Positions 1 through 10,200 of a stretch of 64,000 nucleotides of DNA are shown piece after piece. The DNA comes from Magnolia sinica (taxonomy: Eukaryota > Streptophyta > Magnoliopsida > Magnoliales > Magnoliaceae). The notes under the pieces are model-generated. The model was not told the DNA's origin. It searched no databases and saw only the letters and a program-made list of their open reading frames with translations. A program made the position numbers and the translations under genes. The DNA lies in assembly GCF_029962835.1 (NCBI RefSeq), contig NC_080582.1, positions 75,822,177 to 75,886,176 on the forward strand, written 5' to 3'. Numbering within the stretch: the stretch's first letter is position 1; each line of letters starts with the position of its first letter.

Positions 1-530
1 TGGTGATTGATCATTAACGGCTTATATTGGGCTGTAAAAGTTTTGGATTAAGATATTTGCTATTTTTTTCTCTCTCCTCATCTAGGTTTATGTGACCTTA
101 TCAATAGGTTGGATGGTAAGTAAACATTAAAAAAAACATTACATTATACCTAGCAAGTTTTTAATGGTAGGGCATTCAATCACCACGGTATCATACAGTA
201 TATTCGACCTGAGACTTGGATCCGATTCATTTTTAAGACCATGCCCTAAAATGCTGTGACAACATGGATGAACGACGTGCATACATAATGCTTGTATTGA
301 GGTGGGCTCCATGGTAAGGGCTGCACCATCTTTCTTTTTATTTATTTATTTATTTATTTATTTACACACGCACACACACCCCCACACACTCACGCTGGTG
401 GAATTTCACCACCGATGGGTACTCGAACCCTTGACCGGGAGTTGAAACTCCTGAGAGTCCACCACCCGGGCAAGAGTAAGGACCCAGGGCTGCACCATCC
501 TGGGTGAGGCCAGGCCACAATTAATCCATT
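1..530. mobile_element. Fold-back (Mutator-type) MITE, right half, cut by window edge and split by a SINE
   Basis: The stretch carries the standard inner and right-end modules of the fold-back family: the poly-pyrimidine 'tttttctctctcctcatctagg' type block, the 'atggtaggg-cattcaatcacc' block, the 'catgccctaaaatg' block and the terminal 'gaggtgggctcc'. The same order is seen at 9740-10190. The left half lies outside the window. A SINE with its 14-bp target duplication sits near the right end. No coding capacity is visible. Confidence 0.75.
331..485 (-). mobile_element. tRNA-derived SINE
   Basis: Read on the minus strand, the element has an A-box-like TGCCCGGGTGGTGG, a B-box GGTTCGAGTAC, and a (TAAA)n tail preceded by a GT-rich run. 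It is flanked by a perfect 14-bp duplication, AGGGCTGCACCATC, at 317-330 and 486-499. The paralogous site near 10150-10175 has one copy of this sequence and no insert, which confirms the boundaries. The pol III boxes are internal. It is non-coding and depends on LINE machinery. At 155 bp it is a normal size for a plant SINE. Confidence 0.85.
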
Positions 531-1528
531 CTCATAATTGTAATGATCAAATGAGATAACTTTTTTTAAAACCTTTTCTAAATAGCATAGAATGTTCCAT
601 GGTAATTAATAAGGTAATATTTTGTAAAATAGTTATTAAAAAAAAAAAAAAAAAAAAACCATTCCTTGCATAGATGTAAATGGGTGGCATCCAAACGCAC
701 TCTGGAAGTCTTTAATTTTTAGCTGTCCCCCACTCAAGATGTGAAATTTTTAGCTGCCACTGTATGAAAGTTTGGCTGATTGAAAGACCCGTACCTAAAT
801 TCTCAAGTCAATGTGTGGCGATATCCTAGCAAACCTACTCCTTGGATCTTGGTACCTACCAGTCTTCCCGTGGTTTCCTGCAAAGGGTTTCGTAGGAAGT
901 TTCAGCGCTGGAATGCTGAGTGGGCCCACCGTATTGTTTGGGAGATATTTACCCATTCATCCGTTCCATGAGATCATTTTAGAGAATGCTATAAAAATTA
1001 GGCTGATCCAATATTCAAGTGGGCCATACGAATGATAAAATTGGAGAAAGAGTTCTCTACCATTGAAACTTTCCCAGGCTCTACCTTGATGACCGTCTGT
1101 GACGTCATTCCCAATTGGACGAAATGGAATTATAAAAATAAATAAATAAGTAAATAAAATAGTGTCATGCGAAGCTTTTGTGGTCACATCAATGATTCAA
1201 TCGGTGGTCACTGTATCCCCACTGTTTAGTCCCGTGTGGAACACTCAAGTTCTGGTTCTTTTTTATTTTTAGTAACATATCTTGAAGTGATCGGGAAAAA
1301 CGTACTATTGACATGGATTTCTCGCAAACGTTGTTCGCAGCCAATCCGCTTCCACTCGCCGTGAGCGTGACGAGTGGATCAGGTGTTCCTCGGCATTACC
1401 CAAGACCATACTTCTCGTATCGCAGGACTCACTCGATGTATGTAATCTAAATTTGCACCGTTCATCTATTTGTTTCAAATCATTTTATTCTATGAATCCA
1501 AAAATACGGAGCTTTTGTGGTTGCATTA
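531..1528. other. Gene-free spacer with poly-A tract and MITE fragments
   Basis: There is a pure A run at about 638-658. From about 870 to 1190 there is a partial copy of the fold-back subfamily whose end reads 'tttcctgc..agg..ttc..cgctgg', as at 43500-43997 and 59864-61381. From about 1200 to 1528 there is another MITE-derived half that resumes after the Tourist insertion. The short reading frames over 811-1035 and 957-1187 lie in this repeat and show no protein signature. Confidence 0.6.
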
Positions 1529-1955
1529 GGGCCCGTTTGGCCGGGCAGATTGGAAAGGATTGGATGGTATTGGAAGGGATTGGAAGTTAAATCTCAGGAT
1601 TGGCCGGTCGTGCCAAACAGACTGGGTGATCTGATCCCAGGATATATCAATCCCATGGATCTTAAGACAATCCACTGACAACACCATCATTATCTTTAAA
1701 TCCCATCTAAATCCACCCTAGTCTAAATCCCATCCAATCCACCCTAATCCGTTTAAAGGGACGTGTTTGGTTCGACGGATTGGAAGGGATGGGAAAGTTT
1801 AATCCCGGGATTTGCCGGGCGTGCCAAACAGACTCGATATAGCAATCCCATGGATCTTGAGACAATCCACTGACAACACTATCATTGCCTTGAAATCCAT
1901 GCCATCCACCCTAATATCATTTAATCCCTTTCAATCCACCCCTCCAAACGGGCCC
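1529..1955. mobile_element. Tourist/PIF-Harbinger MITE with internal duplication
   Basis: The termini are inverted, GGGCCCGTTTGG...CCAAACGGGCCC, and are flanked by TTA at 1526-1528 and 1956-1958, the usual 3-bp target for PIF/Harbinger. The interior is two diverged copies of a roughly 200-bp module containing 'ggattggaaggga' and 'caatccactgacaac'. Related copies are at 17292-17714, 32835-33144 and 33273-33590. It carries no transposase. Confidence 0.88.
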
Positions 1956-1958
1956 TTA

Positions 1959-2454
1959 ATGTTTCAACTGTGGTCAGTGAGTCCCCACTGATTAGTCCAG
2001 TGTAGAACACTCCAGTTTCGAGCCCTTCCCATCTTTAGGAACATATCTCGAAATGATATGGAAAAACGTACGTCACGGTCTTTTGCAGGAAACCCGCGTA
2101 CTCGTTGAACCGGTGAGCGTACGAGTGGATTAGGTTTTCCTCGGCATGACCCAAGACTGTACTTCTCTTATCGTGAGGTGGATCATACCGAAACGGTGGT
2201 GATTGAATACCTACTATTAAAATTTTCCTGAGGCTCACTGTAATGTTTATTTCATGTGAGAAGTTCACGCGAACCTGTATGAACGGAAAACTAAATATAA
2301 ACTGATCAAAAACTTTTTTAGCTACGAAAAGTTTGTAATGGCTACTCACCGCTGTTTCTTATGGTATGGTAAACCTAAGATTTAGGTGTATTTCTTTTTC
2401 TATCTCATACAACAAAACAATATTGGAAAACAGCACTACCCTGGGTGATGGCGG
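1959..2454. mobile_element. Diverged fold-back MITE fragments
   Basis: This continues the sequence interrupted by the Tourist element, then runs into a module with 'cacggtcttttgcaggaaaccc' and 'tacttctcttatcgtg' that recurs at 9650-9765 and, more diverged, at 1310-1430. The minus-strand frame at 2035-2349 is a by-product of the repeat. No complete ends were found. Confidence 0.55.
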
Positions 2455-3045
2455 GGAAGCGGCTTTGCTGGTGTAACTCACATCAGCTATATGGCCGTTG
2501 TATTTATGTCAGAAAGTTAGGTGAGTTTGATCATTAAGTATGTGTTATATCCAAACCGACTACATCTTGTGAGCTCGTCTTAAGGCTTGAGACGAAAAAT
2601 AAGATAGATCTAACTATCAAGTGGACCACACTGCAAAAACCAGTGGAAGATTAGATGTCTACCATTAAAACCCTTTTTGGGGTTGCAGAAGCTTTGGATC
2701 AATATGAATTTTTTTTCCCTCTTCATTCGTGTATTTTTGACCTTATGAACAGATTGGATGTAAAATAAATGTTATAGTGGGCCTTAAAAATTGTTTAACC
2801 GTGAAAATCATTGTATCCACAATTTATGGTGTGGCCAGATAATCCTCTGGTATAATTCATTTTTTAGATAATGTACTAAAATGATGTCTAAAAGAACGGT
2901 GTAAATATAATAAATACATCACTGCGAATCCTGTCCTTTGAGCCGTTAGTACAACTCGGAGCTCGAGGAGCGTGCTCATCTTTGCACGACACGTAGCTTC
3001 ATCAGTTATATAGCTGGAGTGAGGTACACCAGCCAATCCGCTTCC
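2455..3045. mobile_element. Fold-back MITE, GGAAGCGGATTGGCTGG subfamily, copy 1
   Basis: The ends are inverted: GGAAGCGGCTTTGCTGGTGT on the left, and ACACCAGCCAATCCGCTTCC on the right. The interior has the usual order of 'gtcttaaggcttgag', 'gtggaccacactg', 'accttatgaacagattgg' and 'tgtggtgtggcc' type blocks. At about 590 bp it matches two nearby copies at 4206-4803 and 5135-5731. I could not identify a clean target duplication. Confidence 0.78.
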
Positions 3046-3599
3046 GGGTCCGGGAATGTAACAAATCCTCTGAAACATCGCTTTTACAGAAAACTGTGCA
3101 CGCTCTGCCAGTGTGATGGATGATACGCGGGTTCTTATGAATTAATTAGAAATTACATGGGTCACGTATAATTAATTCAAATTAAACCTCCCAAATTATT
3201 TATACCAATCTAAACGTAACATGCACTAAAAAAATACAGTTATTTCACTATCTAATTATCAGATTAGTGGACATTTAAGCGGTTCAGAATGAAAAATATA
3301 TGATGATATTACCTCCACAAAAACAAATTTCAACCGGATCACAGGTTTGGAAAGTAACTTTTTTGAGGAGATATCATAATATGAACTGTTTAATTTTGGG
3401 TTATTATATGCTGACTTTAATATTTTCCGGTGACTGCGTATCAAGCGTCATAGGAAGCCAGAGTATAAAAAAAGAGTTCACGATAATATTCGCAGTACAA
3501 AGACACGCACCACCATGCACCAAGTACAGTTCGTCGTCGAAATTCTTCTGGCGTGTACGAGAGACACATGAATGTAAATTCGTATACGCACATGGAGAC
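3046..3599. repeat. Paralogous segment, partner at about 10200-10720
   Basis: The run from 'actgtgcacgctct' through 'gatacgcgggttcttatgaatt' to 'cgcagtacaaagacacgcacc' is shared, with small differences, with 10215-10715. It is AT-rich, with no coding signature. The overlapping frames at 3300-3704 and 3404-3659 run across the MITE junction and are not credible genes. Function is unknown; this is ordinary duplicated spacer. Confidence 0.75.
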
Positions 3600-4100
3600 G
3601 GGAACGGATTGGCTACTCCCCCTGCCACCAGCCACCGCGGTGCCCTGTGGGCCCATCATGATATATGTATTTCATCCATTTTTACGGATCATTTTAGGGC
3701 TTGATCCCTAAAATTATAGGGATACAAATCCCAGGTGGACCACACCACATGAAAACAATAGTGATTGGATATCCACCATTAAAATCCTCCCGAGGCCCAC
3801 TGTACTGTTTATTTGACATCCAATCTATTTATTAGGTCATACACACCTATATTAAGGGAAATAACAAAGATCAGATTGATTCAGGACTTTTATGGCCTCC
3901 AAAAAGTTTGTAATGGTCAACATTCATTCAACACTCTTTCCTGTGATGTGGTCTACTCGGGATTGGAATATAACTCATTTTTGGTCTTATACCATAAAAT
4001 GATCTATAAAAATAAATGGACCACATGAATGAAACAAATACATCTTGGTGGGTCCCACATAGCCATTGGCTGGTGGTAGGGGAGCAGCCAATCCGTTCCC
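3600..4100. mobile_element. Fold-back Mutator-type MITE, GGGAACGGATTGGCTAC subfamily
   Basis: The inverted ends GGGAACGGATTGGCTACTCC and GGAGCAGCCAATCCGTTCCC enclose a fold-back interior of about 500 bp. Flanks are CATGGAGAC (3591-3599) and CATGGAGTA (4101-4109), a 9-bp duplication with two differences. The paralogous units at 14940-15060 and 15700-15780 lack the insertion. A second copy is at about 21182-21735. Confidence 0.82.
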
Positions 4101-4205
4101 CATGGAGTACACGGATAACCACAAAGACAGCTAAGCTTGTGGGGCCTACATGATCTCTTTCTAAATTCAGTCCTTTTCATCACGTTCAATAATTGATTCT
4201 ACTAC
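4101..4205. repeat. Paralogous spacer, partner of the 14.9-16.0 kb tandem units
   Basis: The blocks 'acacggataaccacaaagacagctaagcttgtgggg' and 'ttgattctac' recur three times between 15020 and 16030. Nothing is coded here. Confidence 0.7.
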
Positions 4206-4803
4206 GGAAGCAGCTGGTGTGCCACACACCACCTCTATAGCCGCTGTATTGACGTCAACAAGTTTTATGGGTCTGATCATGAGGTACATGTTATATCTAA
4301 ACCGTCCATCCATTTGACAAACTTGTTTTAAGGATTGAAAAGAAAAATAAAAAGGATCTAATTATCAAGTGGGCCACACTGTAAAAAGTAGTAGGGATTG
4401 AATGTGTACCGTTGAAACCCTTATTGGGGTCACAGAAGTTTCGGATCAATATGAAATTAGTTTTTCCTCTTCATTTAGGTTTTTGTCACCTTATGAGTAG
4501 ATTAGATAGAAAATAAACGTTAAAATGAGCCTTACAAATTGTTTAACCATGAAAACCATTATCTCCTCTGCTATTTGTGGTAAGGCAGATAATCTTTGGA
4601 TATGATTCAAGTTTTGGATAATTGTCTAAAATAATCTCTAAAAATTGTTGAACAGTATAGATATAATAAATACATCTATGTAGGGCCACTTAAATTTGAT
4701 CTCCTTTTGAGCCATTCGTACAAGCATCAGTGATCGTCCTCGCATGAGACGTACCCACGACAGCTTTGTAGCTGGTGTGTGGTACACTAGCCAATCCGCT
4801 TCC
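4206..4803. mobile_element. Fold-back MITE, GGAAGCGGATTGGCTGG subfamily, copy 2
   Basis: The ends read GGAAGCAGCTGGTGTGCC and TAGCCAATCCGCTTCC in inverted orientation. Length and internal block order match the copies at 2455-3045 and 5135-5731. A partial duplicate of its body lies within 16480-18130. It is non-autonomous. Confidence 0.78.
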
Positions 4804-5134
4804 TTCCGTGACATTGGGAAAAAATCTGGGAAGATAAAAACCTGAGGTAAATCAAGCTTATTATTTGGTGTGGTTCAGTTGATCGTTGGATCTACCTCAT
4901 TTTTATGTTCATATCTTAAAATAATATGAGAAAAGGGACAGACAACTTGGATGTACATAAACATTATGGTGGGCCAGCCCACAAAACTGTCCATTCGAAG
5001 CAAGGGACGGGCGGGGGTAGTACACAATCCGCGTCCGTAACTCACCGGGATGAAGTGAAAGAAAAAATCAAACCGATCCAAATATCAAACGAGTTCCGCC
5101 GTGTGAAAATTAGAGGGTTCAGCATTAGTTTCAC
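4804..5134. repeat. Paralogous spacer, partner at about 16030-16270
   Basis: 'gaagtgaaagaaaaaatc', 'aaaccgatccaaatatcaaac' and 'agcattagtttcac' also occur in order at 16180-16270. A partial fold-back MITE lies between about 4850 and 5040. I see no gene. Confidence 0.65.
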
Positions 5135-5731
5135 GGAAGCCGATTAGCTGGTGTACCACACACCGGTTATATATTATTGGCGACAGTAAGTACTGTAAGT
5201 CTCATTATAAGGCATGTGTTATAGCCAAACCGTCCATCCATTTGACAAGCTTCTTATATGGCTTTATACTAAAAAATAAGACAGATCTAAGGATTCATCG
5301 GACCACACTATAAAAGCAATGGGGGATTGTATGTCTACTATTGAAACTCTTTTTGGTGTCACTGAAGTTTTGGATCAATATAATATTTGCTTTTCCTCTT
5401 CATCCAGGTCTCCGTGACCTTATGAACAGGTTGGATGTAAAATAAATGCTATAGTGGCACCTACGAATGTTTCAATGGTGAAAATCAGTATCCCACTGAT
5501 ATTTGTGATTTGGTCTATTTGACCTTTGGATATGTTTACTTTTTAGCTCATGCACTAAAATGATCTCGAAAACTGGATGAACGGTGCGGATATAATAAGT
5601 ACGTTATTTTGGGGGCCATACAACTTTGATCTCCTTTAACCGTTTGTAGAGCTCGAAGAGCGTATGCGCTCGTCTTCTGTACATATAGCAGCTATATAGC
5701 TGATGTGTGGTACACCAGCCATTCCGCGTCC
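5135..5731. mobile_element. Fold-back MITE, GGAAGCGGATTGGCTGG subfamily, copy 3
   Basis: It begins GGAAGCCGATTAGCTGGTGTACC and ends GGTACACCAGCCATTCCGCGTCC, in inverted orientation. It is the third copy of this subfamily within 3.3 kb. Isolated terminal pieces of the same family occur at about 45699-45735 and 63078-63115, in B and C. Confidence 0.78.
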
Positions 5732-6180
5732 GTTTGTTATGTTGTAGTTTGTAACGATGTGACTGAATCACATCACAGTAAATAAGGAATTTTCTTTTTG
5801 GGTAAAAAGATACGGACTCGGTCATCCGTTTGTAATGATGCAGCAAACAAGAAACTGTCGTCTCGTCTTAAAAGATATGGGCTTTGTCCGTTTGTAATGA
5901 TGTAGTTTGCAATGTGTCACGTGGCTCAATCACATCACAATAAATAAGAAATTTTCCTTTCCTTTTGGCTAAAAAGGAAGGGAAGGGGAAGGGGAAGGGA
6001 GACGGGTTTGTGCGCTATCGGAGTCATTTGATGGGTGCATGTGCTTTAAAAATAAAAATAAAAAAAAGAAAAAAGATACGGACTTAGACCGCTGTTGAAA
6101 TGGGACCCACATAATTATTGGAGTCATTTGATGCTCCCGTGCAGAGTATGACTACCGCGGCTTCAATGGATCCACCAAGG
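5732..6180. repeat. Start of paralogous segment A, with a local tandem duplication
   Basis: Two similar units occur side by side, 'gtccgtttgttatgttgtag...aaataaggaatttt' (5731-5800) and 'gtccgtttgtaatgatgtag...aaataagaaatttt' (5887-5955). The following 'gctgttgaaatgggacccac' and 'tgactaccgcggcttc' blocks match 19195-19270 (segment B) and 49080-49160 (segment C). No coding region is seen. Confidence 0.7.
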
Positions 6181-6927
6181 CAGTTTCGATCCCAAAACTG
6201 TGGGGCCCACTATGATGTATGTGCCTTACATCCACTTTGCTCATCTGTTTTGAAAGTTCGTTTTAGTGCATGATACTAAAAATGAAGTAGATCCAAATCT
6301 CAGGTGGACCACACCATAAGAAACGGTGGTGATTGACCATTAAAAACTTTTTTGTAAGCTACAAAAGGTTGGATCAAAGTGTTATTTGTGTGGTCCATTC
6401 ATCCATGTCTTTCTGGAAATCGGATTGAGTAAACTCAATTGGGACCACCTTGAATGTACGTGGTCTATCCTCGCCGTCCATCCTTTTTTCATCTAATTTA
6501 AGGGGTTGAGCCCAAAATTGAAGTACATCCAAAGATCAAGTGGATCATACCACTTGGAAAAAGTGGGGATAATTATCTCTACCATTGAAGCCTTTCTAAG
6601 CACCACAGTTATGTTTATATGTCATCTAACATGTTCATGAGATCATATAGGCATTGATAAAGGTAAAACACAAATATAAGCTTGATGCAAAACATATGTA
6701 GCTCTAAAGAATTTTCCAACGGTGGATGTTCAATTCAACTTTTTCTAGTGGCATAGTCATTTTGATCATTGGATATGCCTTTTTCTTTTTTAATCAATCC
6801 ATATAATTATCTGGTAAAATAGATGGACAAAGAGGATAAAATATATAAATGATGATGGACCTCACTTAGTTTACTCGGTAGGTTAAGAATTGGCGTAGTA
6901 ACTCACTATCAAATCCCCTTCAGTCCT
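6181..6927. mobile_element. Two overlapping fold-back MITE bodies
   Basis: One body starts at 'gtggggcccactatgatgtatg' (about 6202) and a second at 'gggaccaccttgaatgtacg' (about 6440). Both are shared with B (19290-19985) and, in part, C (49190-49485). The ends have decayed. No gene is present. Confidence 0.65.
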
Positions 6928-7077
6928 CTTTTTTTTTTTTTTTGTTAGCTTGTTAGTATAAGCACTGTCAGTTCATACTCCACGTACCCACCCCTCTAGG
7001 GAATTCGTACCAAGACCTCAGTGTTGAAACAAGGTATCTTTCACTCAATCTACCACTTAAGCTATGGATTTGGGTGT
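6928..7077 (-). mobile_element. tRNA-derived SINE, second family
   Basis: The minus strand shows a clear A box (TAGCTTAAGTGGTAGA), a B-box-like GGTCTTGGTACGA, and a poly-A tail (the T run at 6929-6945). Flanks AATCCCCTTCAGTCCT (6912-6927) and AATCCACTTCAATCTT (7078-7093) form an imperfect 16-bp target duplication. The corresponding part of segment B (about 20010) lacks the insert. Confidence 0.8.
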
Positions 7078-7249
7078 AATCCACTTCAATCTTTGTGGCA
7101 TTATCAATACGTTGGGCAAATAATCACCCGGTGGCATCTAGGAGTCTTTAACGATGGGCACTCAATTGCTATTATTTCTTACGGTGTGGTTCACTTAAAG
7201 TTTTAATATCCTTTGTTTCTTATATATTTTCATTTTTATCAATTGGTAT

Positions 7250-8122
7250 TGTTGAGGTCAAAATCTGGTCAGTGCTCCCCTCAATCTCCTGAACCGTAGA
7301 CCACCACAACATCTTGATCCTACACAATGAGAACAGGCAAAGGTGACCCTGACTAAGCCGGAGGATCCTCCGATGCCTAAGTTAAGTTAAGGGAATCTAG
7401 GTCTAAGCGGGGAGTAACAGAGGATGTCAGATCTTGCGTCCCTATAGTGGTGGGGTCTCAATGTATTTATACCTGACTGTTGGACAGTCCGAGCCAGCTA
7501 TTGTCGACACGATTTACCCAATCAGCGGGATTTTGAGATCACGGGGATATCGTACACAATCCATGGATTGTGTACCACATCGTGCAGATAATGTGTATCT
7601 GGGAGCGAAGTATTCGACCACGTTCGCTTATGGTAGTTTCTGAGTTTGACAGACGAAGTACTTGCCTCAACATATTGCCTCGACTCAGCTCGTCTTGACA
7701 AGATGTCACTCAGCCTTGGTCATTTAGCTTGCTGAAGCAAACTTTCTTAGTTCGAGTCAAATTAGTGGACCTAGCCTCTTAATTGTCAAACGCTTTGGAA
7801 TCTTTCTTTGGAAACCTTCTACTTGATGTCCGAGGCAAGATGTCGGATTTATCTTATCGGGTCAGACCTCTTACAATCGATGTCAGTGATCGGATCGTTC
7901 GTCTTCCATCAGATGCTAGGAAAACAGCTTATCACTTCCAATCGGAGTGTTGAAGTCACTCTGATCTGCAGTCTCAAAGTAAGAGCACCTTTATGGTATA
8001 TAACCTCTTCAGGGATGCTTACACCGGGTCGGACAAGTATCACCTATGTCATTCACGCACTTGTTTGAATCAGTTTGGTGCTTGCCCTTGAATTTATTAG
8101 AGGCTTGGATCTTCCTATAACA
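7250..8122 (-). mobile_element. Solo LTR of a Tat-type Ty3/gypsy element
   Basis: It begins TGTTGAGGTC and ends CCTATAACA. The flanks are GGTAT (7245-7249) and GGCAT (8123-8127), a 5-bp duplication with one mismatch. The block 'gatcctccgatgcctaagt' is shared with the Tat LTR at 58062-58802, where it reads 'ggaccctccgatgcttaagt'. Its reverse complement is typical of this lineage. Segment B near 20185-20215 lacks the insert. No internal region is attached, so it is an LTR-LTR recombination product. The orientation is inferred from that motif. Confidence 0.75.
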
Positions 8123-8335
8123 GGCATGATAAGTAATTAAACTTTAGTTGAATTATTTCTTTGCAGCATTAGCAGTTTATAAATAATTTCATGTTCCTAT
8201 ATATCATATGTCACACTTTGCCAGAATACCAAAGGCTCTCATGTTTCTTTTTCATGATGCACGTTCCCAGCATCCGTATCCTTTCGGAGCAGTGCGCTTT
8301 TTTTTTTCATTAAATTAGAGGAAAGCAAACCACTT

Positions 8336-8355
8336 TTCTAGAAGAATCTATAATC
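8336..8355. promoter_or_regulatory. Heat-shock-element-like motif
   Basis: TTCTAGAAGAATCTATAATC has alternating TTC/GAA units. The B counterpart at 20398-20415 keeps the pattern with an additional GAA. A TTTATAAA lies about 45 bp downstream. No gene follows, so function is doubtful. Confidence 0.4.
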
Positions 8356-8972
8356 ACTCATCTGTCAAGCATGTAATTTATAAAGAATGCCCAAGCACTT
8401 GTTTATCATCTATCACTCTCCCAGGGTATCAACGTCTCCACTATCTTGTTTGTCAAGATTCCAAGCGACTGTCTGTATTCCAAGGCTATCTTCTTTGTGT
8501 TATTTTGATTAAATTTAATATTTATTATTTACCCAAGATGTTGACATCTTTAATAGGTACTTAGCTCAGAAAACGAGGTCCCAAGTTACTTAAGATGGCA
8601 AAACTCTATGGCCCCACCATGATGTATGTATTTAAGTTTCTTTCTTTATTCATTTTGTCATATCATTTTAGGGTATGAGCTCAATATTAAAACTAATCCA
8701 AATATTAAGTAGAAAACGCTACAAGAATCAATAGGAATAATGATACTTGAGATCCAACAGGTTGATAATGGCTGTGGAAAGGAAAATATAAATATGAGCT
8801 TGATTCAAGTTTTTTTTCACAAATGTTACAAATTCTGCTGATTTTCTGGCAAAACTAATGTTGCAAATTTCCACCGATTTTCCTCTCTGTCAAACGTGCA
8901 AGTGAAAAAATAAAATAAAATAAAAAATCATATTTTTATCTTTAATTGTATGTCCTAAATTTCACTCTACTG

Positions 8973-8985
8973 GAATATTCTAGAA
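8973..8985. promoter_or_regulatory. Three-unit heat-shock element motif
   Basis: GAATATTCTAGAA fits the GAAnnTTCnnGAA consensus exactly. TATAAATA follows at about 9011-9018. The counterpart in C (59016-59028) is also exact, while B (22250-22262) has lost the middle TTC. No open reading frame of heat-shock type is found downstream. Confidence 0.45.
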
Positions 8986-9162
8986 TTACTTCTCCGTTAA
9001 GTATGCAGTTTATAAATAATTTCTAGGTGCCTGTATATCATGTGACACTACAACCAGAGTTTCAAAGCCTTTTTCGTCTGGTTTGTCTCAGTGCATCCGT
9101 TCCTGGCAACGCTTTTTATCCTGCACGCATAGAAAGAAATAAAGAAAGTAACCCATTTGCTA

Positions 9163-9177
9163 GAACCTTCTAGAAGG
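9163..9177. promoter_or_regulatory. Three-unit heat-shock element motif
   Basis: GAACCTTCTAGAAGG matches GAAnnTTCnnGAA. The C counterpart at 59198-59212 matches too. The B counterpart near 22434 is damaged. Conservation could be drift plus recent duplication rather than selection. Confidence 0.4.
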
Positions 9178-9730
9178 TCTGCGAACTCCCTCGACCGACA
9201 GTGCGTCTCTAAGACTCGTGTGGCTCATACGGCCGTTTCTAACGTGGGACTCTTCCTGCAGGTGATCCAAGCCCAGTTATCATGCTAGTATTATTCAGGC
9301 TGCGATGCAGGGATAAACGTGATGAGGTCCATCATCGTCTTCCTCAAATCAAACTATTGTGTGGTTCACCATCTTTTCAACACGCTCCCAAACTACACCT
9401 TCCCAAATCAAATCATTCTGTCGGACACACTATATGCAGACAAAATACTCTTGCATTCACTATCTATGGCTACCGATTATAATCGTGGCCATGGATTTTT
9501 AGCCACGGTGAATAAAAAAAGGATATTTTCGTCCGTAAATAATATGTCCGTACATGATGGTTTATTTTGGGAAAGTAAAGTTTGGGAGCGTGTAGAAAAA
9601 ACGCCGGGTAAAAAGTGGCGTTTACGGTGGTCAATTTCTCATTTCTCACGAACATCACGGTCTTTTGCAGGAAACCCGCCCCTTCGCTGAACACATGTGC
9701 GACGAGTGGATTAGGTGTAAGCTTGCAGTA

Positions 9731-10200
9731 CCCAAGACGATACTTCTCTTATCGTGGGGCACATTGATGTATGTATTCTAAATCTGCACCGTTTATTTAT
9801 TTTTTCAAATCATTTTATTCTATGAACCCAATAATAAAGCAGATCTAAATCTCAGGTGGACCATGCTATAGGAAACGGTGGTCATTAAATATCCACTATT
9901 AAAAATTTCCTAAGGCCCACCGTAATCTTTATTTCATTTGAAAAGCTCACGCGAACGGAAAAAATAAATATCAACTTGATGAAAAGCTTTTTTAGCCACA
10001 AAAAGTTTGTAATGGCCGATCACCACTTTTTCCTATGGTAGGGTCCACCTAAGAATTGGATCTGTTTCCTTTTCTATCTCATTCAACAAAATGATGTGGA
10101 AAAACGGATGAACGGCGTGGATATGGAATATACATCAAGGTGGGCCCCACGGTAAGAGCCGCACCGTCCTGGGTGAGGCCGGGGCCGTACCTAATCCTCT
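9731..10200. mobile_element. Fold-back MITE, nearly full length
   Basis: It runs from 'gtggggcacattgatgtatg' to 'tacatcaaggtgggccccac', with internal 'ctcaggtggaccatgc' and its inverted partner 'gggtccacctaag'. The end at about 10150-10180 is the empty site for the SINE at 331-485. Target duplications were not resolved. Confidence 0.75.

Larger units (their letters stand above)
8123..9730. repeat. Segment A core: duplicated promoter-like DNA, no gene
   Basis: The run is shared with B (20215-20477, 21736-22514) and C (58803-59279). It contains two related blocks ('gcagtttataaataattt...' at about 8163 and about 9006), each with TATAAATA, and heat-shock-element-like triplets. It also holds the empty sites 8408-8416, 9235-9243 and 9260-9268, which are occupied by MITEs in B or C. 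The frames at 9282-9690 show no recognisable domain. Confidence 0.7.

Noticed and set aside
3300..3704. A 134-codon plus-strand frame
   Set aside because: It crosses the junction of a spacer and a MITE, is not kept open in the paralogue at 10500-10720, and has no domain.
6928..7077. A tRNA gene, because of good A and B boxes
   Set aside because: It has no cloverleaf or acceptor stem and ends in a poly-A tail with target repeats. It is a SINE. The same holds for 331-485.
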